Assembly: GCA_033002965.1 (NCBI GenBank)
Contig: JAURVB010006142.1
Span: 31,001 to 95,000, forward strand
DNA length: 64,000 bases
Reading direction: 5' to 3'
Source: Piper betle
Lineage: Eukaryota > Streptophyta > Magnoliopsida > Piperales > Piperaceae
Positions 16,721 to 26,726 of the stretch are shown here, in pieces (position 1 is the first letter of the stretch; the number at the start of each line of letters is the position of its first letter). The position numbers were made by a program, and so were the translations under genes. Below the pieces are notes generated by a model that had not been told where the DNA came from, did not search any database, and saw only the letters and a list, made by a program, of their open reading frames with translations.

Positions 16721-16802
16721 GTCGATATGTCCGAGTGGTTAAGGAGACAGACTTGAAATCTGTTGGGCTTCGCCCGCGCAGGTTCGAACCCTGCTGTCGA
16801 CG
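16721..16802 (+). tRNA. tRNA-Ser (anticodon TGA)
   Basis: This is an 82-base class II tRNA without an intron. The acceptor stem GTCGATA pairs with TGTCGAC, with one G-T pair, and the discriminator base is G at 16802, as in serine tRNAs. The anticodon stem ACAGA/TCTGT encloses loop CTTGAAA, placing anticodon TGA at 16754-16756. A long variable arm (GGGCTTCGCCC region) and the T arm with GGTTCGAACCC (box B) follow. It is a nuclear gene: no CCA is encoded and a T run follows. Confidence 0.96.
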
Positions 16803-16808
16803 CTCTTC

Positions 16809-16814
16809 TTTTTT
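16809..16814 (+). terminator. RNA polymerase III terminator of the tRNA-Ser gene
   Basis: Six consecutive T residues lie seven bases after the tRNA 3' end, the normal Pol III stop signal. Confidence 0.85.
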
Positions 16815-16879
16815 GGCTTACGCCTTTTTATTATGAAGTTGAACACTTCGAATCAGAGAACATATTCACAATAAAAACT

Positions 16880-17061
16880 CACCCATCAAAGCAATAATTT
16901 TTTTTCCCAAAACAAGCTATAAATTTGGAACAATGCGATCACCCATCAGAGCAAGAATTTTTATTTCCCAAAGCAAGCTATAAATTTGTAACAATACCAT
17001 CACCCATCAAAGCAATATTTTTTTCTTCCCAAAGCAAGCTATAAATTTGGAACAATACGAT
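16880..17061. repeat. Tandem repeat, three units of 60-61 bp
   Basis: The units are 16880-16939, 16940-17000 and 17001-17061. Each starts CACCCATCA(A/G)AGCAA, runs through a T-rich block and AAGCTATAAATTTG, and ends ACAAT..(C/G)AT. They differ at a handful of bases. The array sits between the tRNA-Ser and the 3' end of the H2A gene and has no coding potential. Confidence 0.9.
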
Positions 17062-17442
17062 CAATAAGACTGGAAGTACTAAATTAAGGAGTGTGATACT
17101 CATGTCACCTGTGGGAAAAATTAAGGAATTTAATAGATACATGTGATATTCTGTTAATTTTTTTCAAGCATGACATTGTGTTGCTTGCCACAAGCATACT
17201 AGACACTGTATTAACTAGCGCCCATTTGAGTACTACAGCATAAATAAATCAAAAGAAATAAGAAATGAATACGGATTAATGGTATGCTGAATCGCAAAGA
17301 TGCAAATTGATCAAAGCTGTGCAACATAAAACTTACAGAGTCCAAAGAAGATGGCAAAGCATACACACATGTTATCCATTTCCTGCTACCACCACCTCCA
17401 GCATCAACTTTCTTAACCAAGAAAGGACTAAATTTTTACTTC
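17062..17442 (-). other. Downstream (3') region of the H2A gene
   Basis: This holds the likely 3' UTR and terminator region of H2A on the minus strand. I see no ORF and no conserved metazoan-type histone stem-loop; plant histone mRNAs are polyadenylated, so none is expected. Confidence 0.45.
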
Positions 17443-18033
17443 CTACGTCACTACAACAAAGGAGTAGCATTTTCTAGGCAGCTTTTTGGGGGACTTGGTC
17501 GCCTTCGCCGGAGACTTGGCCGCCGCCGGCTCCTTGCCGGCGGCCTTCTTCGAGAGGAGCACGGTGTTGATGTTGGGGAGCACGGCACCGTAAGCAATCG
17601 TGACGCCGGCCAGCAGCTTGCCGAGCTCCTCGTCGTTCCGGATCGCAAGCAGCACATGCCTCGGGATGATCCTGTTCTTCTTGTTGTCCCTCGCCGCGTT
17701 CCTGGCCAGCTCTAGAACCTGCAAACAACAAAAAAAAACAAAAAACAAAAAAGAAAACCCAAAAATCAAAACCACCATGTTAGAAGGGAAAGTAGAAGGG
17801 AGTGGAAAAGGAACAGGCTCGACCTCGGCGGCGAAGTATTCGAGGATGGCGGCGAGGGAGATGGGGGCGCCGGTGCCGACGCGCTGGGCGTAGCCGCCCT
17901 TCTTGAGGTAGCGGCCGATACGGCCGACGGGAAACTGGAGGCCGGCCTTGACGGACCTCGACACCGGCTTCTTCTTTGGCCCACCGCCCGTCCTGCCGCC
18001 AGCACCCTTCTTCGCATTCAAAGCTCCGTCCAC
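17443..18033 (-). CDS. Histone H2A with SPKK tail, altered C terminus
   Basis: There are two exons, 18033-17824 and 17718-17443, with a 105-nt GT-AG intron that falls between AAE and VLELA. The product is 161 residues. The N tail [13 protein letters not shown] and the core motifs [43 protein letters not shown] and [10 protein letters not shown] identify H2A. The tail has two SPxK motifs (KSPAK, KSPKK), a DNA minor-groove binding feature of plant H2A types related to H2A.W. Oddities are seen at positions that are near-constant in plant H2A as I know the family: KKGGYAQ for [21 protein letters not shown] for [23 protein letters not shown] for ELAGNAARD, and NTVLLSKK for NPVLLPKK. After SPKK the frame reads [12 protein letters not shown] then stop. 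One missing G would restore a normal SPKKAA ending at 17474, so a one-base deletion has extended the protein. The coding sequence is very GC-rich. The promoter looks intact, so it is probably transcribed, but it may be a drifting copy. Confidence 0.9.
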   Translation of the reverse strand: MDGALNAKKGAGGRTGGGPKKKPVSRSVKAGLQFPVGRIGRYLKKGGYAQRVGTGAPISLAAILEYFAAEVEPVPFPLPSTFPSNMVVLIFGFSFLFFVFFCCLQVLELARNAARDNKKNRIIPRHVLLAIRNDEELGKLLAGVTIAYGAVLPNINTVLLSKKAAGKEPAAAKSPAKATKSPKKLPRKCYSFVVVT

Positions 18034-18126
18034 TGCGTCGCCGCTCGGTCGACCTGGTTTTGTTTCGTTGGTGGGATTTGGTTTGGGGTAACATTGAAGA
18101 CGACAATGAAAATGATGGCGTTTGGA

Positions 18127-18135
18127 ATTTTATAG
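18127..18135 (-). promoter_or_regulatory. TATA box of the H2A gene
   Basis: On the minus strand the sequence reads CTATAAAAT, about 94 bases upstream of the H2A start codon, a standard spacing for a short 5' UTR. Confidence 0.75.
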
Positions 18136-18216
18136 GTGGGGGAGATCGAATTCATGATTGTTGTGTTTCGACCGTTCGTTTGAAATGGGATCCACAGTGG
18201 CGGTTAGCTTTAGATC

Positions 18217-18224
18217 GATCCGCG
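18217..18224 (-). promoter_or_regulatory. Histone octamer element CGCGGATC
   Basis: The minus strand carries the exact plant histone octamer CGCGGATC, about 82 bases upstream of the TATA box. This motif is known from plant H2A, H3 and H4 promoters, where it supports meristem and S-phase expression. An exact match at this position supports a working replication-type histone promoter. Confidence 0.8.
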
Positions 18225-18344
18225 TGAGGTGGCACTGGTGGAGAGGAGGATGAAGTGGATTTGCTTCTTAGAAGGTTAATGTCCGTGCTAAATCGGGTCT
18301 CCATTCAGACAAAACAAAAATAAGACAAGTTTCTTCAAATCATG

Positions 18345-20700
18345 TTTCAGGTTACCTCCTTGTACAATTAATATAGTTTAACATACCTGAATTATTTTAA
18401 ACTATCAATTATAGGCCTCCAAGGCTTGAAAAATTCTAATACCCGTATATTCTAAAGTAGATCGCCTGCCAAATAGTTTAAATACGAGTTAACGATAATA
18501 ATTTTTATAATTTCACACACATAGCAACTCTGTAGTTCAGTTTAAAATGCCCAAACTCTGCCATATGTGCTTAATTATATTGGTTCATCAACTACATGTA
18601 ATATTAACATTGTATGGCCCACCGATCTCATATGGTCATCACAGCACATGGCCCATTGACTTCAACATCAATATGAGGAAACTACACAACACTAGAAGAA
18701 CCGGCTAGCATTCTCATAAGTCATTCTTGATCCTTGTATACCGTCATCTAAACCTACAACACACACTATATAAAAAACACAAAACAATGATCAAAGATTA
18801 CATGACCACAAATAACAACTAAAAACATGCCAAATTGGCAAATGAATAATTCATTATTTATGAGAAACTTTAAGATGAATTAGAAAATCTCCACTTCCAC
18901 ATTAACATACTAAATAATGGCTAATAAGGCCTAATCATAATTATTGAGATAAACATGTGCATGGACGAGAACCATTCAATCATAACATGCTAATATTATA
19001 GCCAATATATCCTAAATCATATGTATGAGTTGGAATCTACTCGATGGCAACATGCCCGTGGTCAATAGACCTTATCTGATCATCACTTTAGCATTGCATA
19101 GTTTAATTACACTCAACGAAGAGCATGAACATGGCGAATACATACTACTAGTAGGTATTATAGTTGAGTATTATGGATATTAAATGCCAAATTGAGTACC
19201 ATAGGTGGGTACCGACTTGGCTCCTCAGTAGATGTTACGCTCTCATCCATCACGCATGCATAAAAAATTCAAAAATCATAAAATAAGTATAAGGCCTAGG
19301 AAGGGTTTAATAAATAGCGCTAATACGACTTTTAAACTGGATCTCATGTTTTCAAAAGTCACATCAATGGACCTCATCTTTGAAGTTATTTTAATCCAGA
19401 AAATAGATTAGATTACTGGTAAGGTAGTGGAATCTAACAAAACATCACTAACAATATCCTACGACGTAAAAACAAAACTTCATAAAGCCAAGTAGCAAAT
19501 CAAATAGAGAGGAGTCCTAATGGACTTGTAAGGTTGCTTCATGTCCTAGCTCAGCAAGCTCCGCTCCACACATCCTAGCAAATGAAAACCCATTACTCAA
19601 GTACGATGTATGCATACAATGACATAAAAACAATCCTAAATTTAGCAAGAAGACAAGGTATGCAAGGAGATCATAAAATCAAAATATCACATCATAGCGT
19701 TATTCCCATGTTGAGCGTATCATCATCCTGAATAAGATTCTATAAAAAAAACTAATTAAAGATATCGAGACAGAGATCTCAGTGTACTTTGAAATAAATT
19801 TTGGTATTCAACCTGCGTCTATAACTAACATGAGATATTAAAATGCCCAAAAGATTCAGGCTAATTTTACCTTAGATGCACAACACGCTAATAAAAAATA
19901 AGATTTCAGTAAAATTATAAAAAATAACTTAAGATGTCAGGTTAATTAATTAAACTAACCCTGATGATAATTTCGATGAAGCGACTTTAAATCTAAAGAA
20001 CTTAAAAGATATTAAGTCAAACCCAAATCCGTGCCTGTTAATCAGAGATTCTTCATTCAATTGATTAAGATAATTAAGTTGATTATTATTATTATTCAAT
20101 TTATGATTTTCACATTGTAATAATATTGGTACGCAAAACGAGATTGTACAAACGCAACCAAAGATTTTAAAGTTTTAATATTTTTCTAGTTCCAACCATT
20201 ATTAGGTAGATTAGTTGGTAAAGATTACAATCTTGGGTATAATTGAGTATTTTATTAGCAAAAACACAACTTTTAATAAAAATCAAAATTTTAATATACA
20301 AACAACAAGGAAACTACTAGATCTACTAGTGATGATGATGATCTACACATCTACATACCTCAGCAAGGAGATCTACATGGAAAACACAAGATCATGCCCC
20401 AAACGAAATGAAAAGAAAGGGAGGAGAGCGTTCCTCACGGGGGAAGGATGGATTGGAGGAACTACGTGTGATCAAAATGAAAAACGTGTGAACATGGGCC
20501 TAAGTAATACAACACAACCGAACAATGCGAGCCACCAGCTTGGCAATTGGGACTGAGTCGAAAACTCATCAGCAGACTACCAATAGCCTAGCCCACAACG
20601 ACACATAAGGATCCTCTAGCACCAAACCAATCAAACCAAACTGACTGGGTACTACTTGGATTCAGAAAACAATAAACAAAGCATAAAAACCGGTGAGACT
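18345..20700 (-). repeat. Family-2 LTR-like repeat, second copy (no insertion)
   Basis: It is collinear with 1345-2494 plus 7908-9650. Examples are AGTTTAACATACCTGAATTATTTTAA at 18375, ATAAATAGCGCTAA at 19309, CATGTCCTAGCTCAGCAAGC at 19541, CATGTTGAGCGTATCATCAT at 19708 and CACATAAGGATCCTC at 20602. The left edge is abrupt near 18345, just beyond the H2A promoter, and no TGTAACACCC end is present, so the repeat is truncated there. It adjoins the integrase end of the decayed Gypsy element, where a 3' LTR would be expected, but it is not close in sequence to the 5' LTR at 26727. Confidence 0.6.
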
Positions 20701-21512
20701 AGGTTTACAACCTTCCCTTTTAAAAAACTTTGTACCTACTATCAATGGTTCATTGCCCTCTAGCCAACACAACAGCAATCTACATAGCCTACCATACAAT
20801 GCCTCAACAGGTGCCATCTCAATACTGGCGTGATTGCTGTTATTGTACGCAAACTCCACCAAGGGTAGTTACTCCTCCCAAGATCCACTGAAGTCCATCT
20901 TACGTGACCGAAGCAAGCCCTCTAGGATGTGGATCATCCTCTTAGACTTTTCGTCAGTTTGTGAATGATAGGTTGTGCTAAACTTGGTATCTGGATGAAG
21001 TTCTCTCTAGAAAGATCTTCAGAAGGAAGAGGTGAATCTAGGGTTTCTATCTGATACAATCTCCTTGGGGAGACCATGAAGTCTGATCATCTGGTCTCTA
21101 TACAATCTGGCTGAAGTCAATACTAGATAGGTCATATGAATTGGGATAAAGTGGGCCGATTTTGTCAATATATAGACAACAATACTACGTCCATTTGACG
21201 TTTGTAAGGGTAAATTTGCATGTGATGCATTCTCACTTTCCCTCTAGAAGTGGCAACTGCTGCAATAGACCACTTGGTCTTTGGTGATCGATCTTGACCA
21301 GATGACAGACAAGACATCAAGGCATCAGCATCGAGGACATCCTTTTTCAACCCTAGCCACCAATAAGATTGGCACAGATCATGATACATCTTCATTGAGC
21401 CCAGATGCACCGTGAACCTCAAGTAATGAGCCTCGTGAAGAATATACTCATGCAATCCTAGGACATTGCAACATCTGGCACATACAAGTGTCCTCTCATC
21501 TAGTACAACCAT
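20662..21512 (-). pseudogene. Ty3/Gypsy integrase remnant
   Basis: Two stretches are recognisable. Positions 21512-21165 encode an integrase zinc-binding region (HEAHYLRFTVHLGSMKMYHD) in which the second cysteine pair is degraded. Positions 20862-20662 encode the late integrase motif VEFAYNNSNHASIEMAPVEA followed by ALYGRLCR, typical of plant chromoviruses. The reading frame is broken between them, and no chromodomain can be found before similarity changes to the family-2 repeat near 20700. The integrase is not functional. Confidence 0.85.
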
Positions 21513-22239
21513 CTGCCTCTCTAACCAAACCAGAATGAATCCCTATAGAAACCATTGCTCGGGCAACTGATCAACTGTCTAGGCCTGCCTGATGTGATAT
21601 GCTATAGTCAGACCAACATGCAGCCTCGCCAATACCGCCACAAGGTGTCGGTTTACTACATCCTTTCTTTGGTCCTCATATTATATCCCCATGGCTACAA
21701 ATTTGACTCCACATACTATTGGTCTCCTGCTCAGGGCATCTACGACCACATTTACCTTACTCGAATGGTAGGCAATGTCGATAGCATAGTTTGTAAGAAA
21801 CTCTAACCATATGCATTGTCTTCTATTCAAGTCCTTCTAAGTAAAAGATGTACTTCAAACTCTTGTGATCAGTGAAGAGCTAGAAGGATACTCCATACAG
21901 ATAGTGTCTCCATCTACGCAAAGTAAACACGATTACTACAAGCTCCAAGTCATGCTTTAGATAGGTTTACTCTTTAGCTGTTGGGACACATATCCAATCA
22001 CTTTGCCCCTCTACATCAAAACACATTCAAGTCTAGCTCTGAAGGTGTCACTATACACCACAAAATCCTCATGGCCCTCTAGTAGACTCAACACTAGTGT
22101 GGAAGTGACTCTCTGTCCACATGTGTCGGTTCACACAAAATGTGTCCTCATTCCTCATGAATTGTGTAAGAAGGGTTACCAAGGAAGAGAAACCCTATAT
22201 GAACCTTCTGTACTACCTAGCCAATCCTAGATAGGTTCG

Positions 22240-22687
22240 TATCTTTGTGGTAGTGGTAGGTCACTCCCATCTCAAAACTACCTCGACCTTGGCCGAATCC
22301 ACCACCATACCAGCCAATGAAACAACATGGCTAGGGGTGCTAGTCGAGTGAGCGAGCCAAGCTCAACTTGTGTTCGAACTCGGCTCAAATAGTTCGAAAC
22401 TCGTTCGAACTCGACTCGAGATCGAACGAGTTTTGAACATACATGCTCGAGTTCGACTCGAATATCTTTTATGTGTTCGAGCTCGACTCGAGCTCGAATA
22501 CACTTAAACTGTTTAATTTTCCCGAGCTCGAACCTAGCTCGTTCGTGAGCTCGTAACCGGCTCGATTAAAAGTCAAAATACCTCACTTAAAAAAATGAGG
22601 TCAATGTGGATTGAACCCACAACCTTAAGGTCATCAACTTGAATACTTACCATCTCAACTATCTCACTTCTTTGTTATTATATTGTG

Positions 22688-22723
<36 letters not shown>

Positions 22724-23400
22724 ATATAACATAAACTATATATTATATTATTTTATCGAGTCGAGTTTGAGTTATAACCGAGTCGAACACGACCTTGCTC
22801 AAGCTCGGCTCGTAAGATTCGAGTTCGAGTCGAGTTCGAGCTCGAGCATTTAAATGTCGAGTTTCGAGTCGAGTCAAGCCGAGCCGAACGCTAAATGCTC
22901 ACGAGCTGGCTCGCTCAATTAGCAACCCTAAACATGGCCTAGAATGGCCACCTCGAACAACAAAACTAACACTTGGAGAGCTTTGCATACAGGAGGTGCA
23001 CACGTAGGGTTTGCAAAGCAATCCTCAAGTGTATCCCGTGCTCCTCCCTAGACCTAGAGTATATCAAGATATCATCTACAAACACTATCATGAACAGGTC
23101 TAGGTATGGCTGAAACACCTGGTTCATGAGATCCATGTATGTTGTTGGTGCATTAGTCAACCCGAAAAGCATGACTAAGAACTCATAGTGTTTGTACCGA
23201 GTCTTAAAAGTTGTCTTTAGTACATCCTCCTCTCGTATCCTCAACTGATGGTAGCCAAATCGAAGATCAATCTTCAAATACATTGAAGCTCCTCCAAGCT
23301 GATCAAACAAATTATCTATCTGTGGGAGGGGATATCAGTTCTTCACCGTAACCAAGTTGAGCATTCTATAGTCAATGCACAACCATATGTTGCCGTTCTT
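22240..23400 (-). pseudogene. Ty3/Gypsy reverse transcriptase remnant
   Basis: The open segment 23310-22966 encodes [20 protein letters not shown] (first catalytic Asp present), LFGLTNAP, and the FVDDILIYS catalytic box, ending YAKLSKC. The frame then runs through an ILGHV motif to a MITE at 22332-22930, and beyond it continues SLAGMVVDSAKVE, showing the MITE interrupts a once continuous frame. Upstream, an in-frame TGA lies near 23333. RNase H sequence should follow below 22240 but is too eroded for me to delimit. Confidence 0.88.
22332..22930. mobile_element. hAT-like MITE, 599 bp, with 8-bp target duplication
   Basis: Its ends are TAGGGGTGCTA and (reverse complement of the right end) TAGGGTTGCTA, continuing in GAGCGAGCCAAGCTC-like subterminal repeats. 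It is flanked by a perfect 8-bp duplication, AACATGGC, at 22324-22331 and 22931-22938. 8-bp duplications and TAGGG ends are hallmarks of the hAT superfamily. It has no transposase, and the interior is built of repeated CGAGCTCGA words plus an AT microsatellite at 22690-22718. A relative lies at 43959-44481. Confidence 0.92.
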
Positions 23401-23761
23401 CTTCCTGATGAATTGAAATGGAGTGCCCCAAGGTCAGAGACTCGACCTAATGAAGCCTAGCTCCAACTACTCCTGTAGCTAGGTCTTAAGCTCCCTAAGC
23501 TCAAGCTGTGCCATCTGATATGGTGCCCAGAGATAGGTTCATTATCAAGAAACAAATCAATCGTGAACTATACACCTCTCTGACTAATGGTAGTCCGGGC
23601 ACCTCATCCAAAAAAAACATCCACAAAATCCCTAACCACTAGAATCTGTGCTAACTCTGGCACTCTTGGACAGAGCCACAACTGTCGGGAGGAAAACCTC
23701 ACATCCTTAGCCAATCAACCTCTCAGCTTGTTGATATGATATCAAATAACCACCTCTATCT

Positions 23762-24175
23762 CTATCTCTGCCTTAGAATGCAATCCTTACATTCTTCTTC
23801 AGGCTGAGCTGGACCTTCTTCTTCTAGTAATCTATCAATGCAAGGTGGCGTATCATCCAATCGCTGAATACCCCGTTGAATTCCTGCATCAGTAAAAACT
23901 ATAAAATTAGTCAAAAGGATTAGTTGTTGGATAAGTAATGTGATAGCCCTCATACACTCACCGTTGGTATGCATGGCTCCGACAAGAGTCGATACAATCA
24001 AATTATAACCTAAGTCCTCTACCGACACACCAATCCTATTGTCGAGTGTCTTAGATACGAATGTATATGTGCTACCAAAGTCAAACAATCCTACGACAAG
24101 AGCATAATGTATAAATAGAGTACCTATGATGACGACAGCATCCTGGACCTCCCCCTTTGCCATTGCAGCATGCAT
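23762..24175 (-). pseudogene. Ty3/Gypsy aspartic protease remnant
   Basis: The minus-strand frame encodes a retropepsin-like segment around GLFDFGSTYTFVS. The family active site is D-(S/T)-G, normally LFDSGSTHSF in plant Gypsy elements; here the serine is phenylalanine (DFG), so the active site is altered as well as the frame being isolated from its neighbours. It lies between the gag zinc knuckle and the RT, as expected. Confidence 0.85.
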
Positions 24176-24489
24176 CTTGCCTTGCGACTCCGGCTCACCT
24201 GCATTTGACCATTGGCTTGCCTCATATCCTATGCCTGTGCCAGACCAACACCCATCACAGCTAGACTGATCTATGTCTATTGACCCTATCTTTGTCCCAG
24301 CAACCAGACCCTATGGCCCTGCTGTCCCCCTGTTGTGCCAACGGCTGTTGGTCACCTCTCCCCCGTTGCCCCTGAGGCTAGGCTGGTAGTAAGGGAAGAA
24401 GTGGCCACTGCAAAGGTGCAGGCAGTCCTCTTTTCTAGTGCTAGGGTACAGCTGCTGCTGAGGCCGGTACTGCTGGTAGTGCTACTAGG

Positions 24490-25780
24490 GTTGTCGGTGT
24501 TACTGTTGTTGTTATTGGCGTGGCTGCCTCGAGCATTCAATTGTACGGTGCCCCAACTCACCGCATGCAAAGCATGCACCAGTTGCTTTCCTGCAAACAC
24601 CCTAGTAGTGCCTCTAGCACTATGGGCAGACCAAATACTCTTGGAAATCTCCACCACACTGACCCTAGAAGGACTGAGTCTAGTACAGGAACCACTGAAC
24701 CTGTTGTCCCTCGTCAACATACACTGCTGCCTGTTGATCTGGTGCTTTGTACTTCTAGCCCTTGTTTCTACTTTGTGTGGCGCCCTAGGCCAGATGGTGG
24801 GAATCATGGGGTATACTCGCACTCCAGTGCCCTCATCGTTGGCTCAGCTGGAGCACATGAAAATGTGGCCACAACCACTCACAAAACTGATAAGCAAGCC
24901 TAATACAAAGTGGGCCGCTCGCACCCTCTTTGATGAGAAGTTACATGGGGCAAACCTCTCCAACATGAGAAATATGGCTTGGTACTTTGCCATTGACATA
25001 CCCCCCACTTGCCTTAGGGACAGTAACTCCATTCTTCTTTGCCCCGACAATGGCAGAGAAGTAATAGATGTAAAAGACCTCTTGGGGTGCAAGCGGTGTG
25101 GTTATGGTGTGGTCGAAGGTGTTTACCACTACCATTTAGCAGTTTCTCGAACATTAACCGTTACCGCACCATTTACCGCTTTTACGACCGTCTATCGCTA
25201 TCGAATTTTGACCTCTTTGACTAACAGTAAACAGTTAATAATTAGTAAGTTTAGATTTTAACTATACGAGTCTTTGATAGTACAAAATCCTTACCAAAAT
25301 TATTTATTTGGTGTTATTTATATAATATATCTATGTTCAATTAACTTTTAAAAGGATATAACAATATAAACTTTTAATTAAACATAACATTAATACTATT
25401 TCTTATTTATATTAGTCAATATAATTATATTTTTTATATTATAAATAATTAAAATGATAAATCGGTAAAACAAGTAGCGACAGAGGCTTCTACCATTACC
25501 ATTTAAAAATAAAAACAATGCAATTAAATTTACCTCCTTTTTTAACCATTTTCTTAAACGGTCAAAAAAAATACTTAGCCATTGTATTTCAATTTAATTT
25601 GAAATGGTCAATAAAACGGTAAATTGGTCGATCACTTCAGGCCCTAAAGACCTCCCTAAACTCATCCTATGCAATCTTCTCTAGGGCCCTTCCCTCAAGA
25701 AAAGCACGTATGAGTAGACTCCCATTAAAGTTTACCCATACTCTGGATAGCCCCGGTGGCCACGTGCACCCATAGGTCTA
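24490..25780 (-). pseudogene. Ty3/Gypsy gag remnant with intact zinc knuckle
   Basis: Gag is recognised from three pieces on the minus strand. A capsid piece near 25740-25650 (FLEGRALEKIA then DEFREVF) is separated by a DNA transposon from a second capsid piece (KRSF region, RRMELLSLRQ, then GGMSMAKYQAIF) at 25080-24930. A zinc knuckle at about 24577-24533 reads CFACGELGHRTIEC, a perfect CX2CX4HX4C. An in-frame stop follows EKIA. The frame shifts between pieces, so no functional Gag is made. Confidence 0.82.
25082..25645. mobile_element. Non-autonomous DNA transposon, 564 bp, in gag
   Basis: This segment is flanked by a perfect 9-bp direct repeat, AAAGACCTC, at 25073-25081 and 25646-25654. 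Its ends, TTGGGGTGCAAG and (reversed) AGGGCCTGAAG, are only weakly inverted. The interior is AT-rich with repeated ACCATTTA / AACGGT words. Removing it and one duplication rejoins the gag frame (REVF then Y..YFSA). The duplication length fits a Mutator-like (9 bp) or, if the terminal A belongs to the element, a hAT-like (8 bp) origin. No transposase is present. Confidence 0.85.
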
Positions 25781-26710
25781 GAGGACAGCCCATGTGCATC
25801 AATACTGCCTGAGTTGATCCACTCTAGTGCAACCTCTGGTTTTGTGCTCCCATAGAGCAGGTGCTCACCACTCTTAAGGAAATGGCTATCCCACTGCTTC
25901 CTGGTCTGATGATGCTTTTGGTCTCCTGATTGATAGAACCCTCTCCGATTACAAATTGTAGAGGCCTTGCCGTCTATGCCTCGCTGTCAGCCTGCCTAGG
26001 GAGGGGAACTACCACTAGCATCCCAGGAGTCAAGATCTCATACAGCCCTCATTGTAGGTGGGGTTGTGGGGGCATGAAGGAATTGAGCTGGCAGCAATGG
26101 CACTGGCAGTACATGCTCATGGCTTAGAGGCCTCAGCATGAGTCTCTACCTTCTCTGGCCTCTTCTCAAGTCTGGCCATGGCCACGGCCATCTCTCGGAC
26201 TGCATCCCAAGCCGGCTAATGTCATCTCAAGACATATGCTTGTCCTCACTAGCTCGTAGCTGCTCCTCCCTTGGGGCCTTCTACTCCTCTCTCAAGACCC
26301 TGATCAAATCCATCTGTTGGTCCGCCATCAGGTCCTATATGGAGTGATGTGAATCGCCTCACAGGTGCCAGTTCTTGTGAAAGTCTGCGTTATAGTGGGA
26401 GTCGACCTTTACGTGGACGCTCAGCCATCTACGATCAACTAATGCTCAAAAGTGACATTGATAGCTTGCACACTGATAGCTCGCAAACTGTGGGCTAGCA
26501 AACTGACAATCTCAACAACACAAAGCGAGTTAGCAAAAATGCACACAAAAGACATACATGCTAGCTAGGCTGTGGATCGGCTCAAGGTAGGGGGTCTTAA
26601 CCAGAATGTACATCATATAGACATATTATACTTCATACATACAACATATACCAAACACACGTACAACACATGCATTTAGAAAGTGAGATGCCCTAATAGT
26701 CTAAGAGGTT
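25655..26710 (-). other. Gypsy gag start and 5' leader
   Basis: This is the leader between the primer-binding site and gag, plus the gag N-terminal region (broken frames). No independent gene is present. Confidence 0.5.
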
Positions 26711-26723
26711 GGCTCTGATACCA
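26711..26723 (-). other. Primer-binding site of the Gypsy element (tRNA-iMet)
   Basis: The minus strand reads TGGTATCAGAGCC, the standard plant retrotransposon primer-binding site complementary to the initiator methionine tRNA 3' end. Three bases separate it from the LTR edge at 26727, which fixes both the orientation and the LTR boundary. Confidence 0.9.
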
Positions 26724-26726
26724 AAT

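Larger units (their letters stand above)
20662..26726 (-). mobile_element. Decayed Ty3/Gypsy retrotransposon body, probably Tekay/Del-like
   Basis: On the minus strand the order is PBS (26711-26723), a long leader, gag (about 25780-24500, with a zinc knuckle), protease (24175-23762), reverse transcriptase (about 23400-22250), RNase H region, integrase (21512-20662). This gag-PR-RT-RH-INT order is diagnostic of Ty3/Gypsy, and the RT and integrase wording matches plant chromoviruses. It is inactive: there are stops and frameshifts throughout, for example an in-frame TGA in the RT near 23333 just before YPLPQID. Two DNA transposons interrupt it, at 22332-22930 (in RT) and 25082-25645 (in gag). 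The putative 5' LTR starts at 26727. Confidence 0.88.

Noticed and set aside
24335..25261. 308-residue plus-strand open frame
   Set aside because: It is antisense to the Gypsy gag (including its zinc knuckle) and runs into the inserted DNA transposon; no motif of its own.
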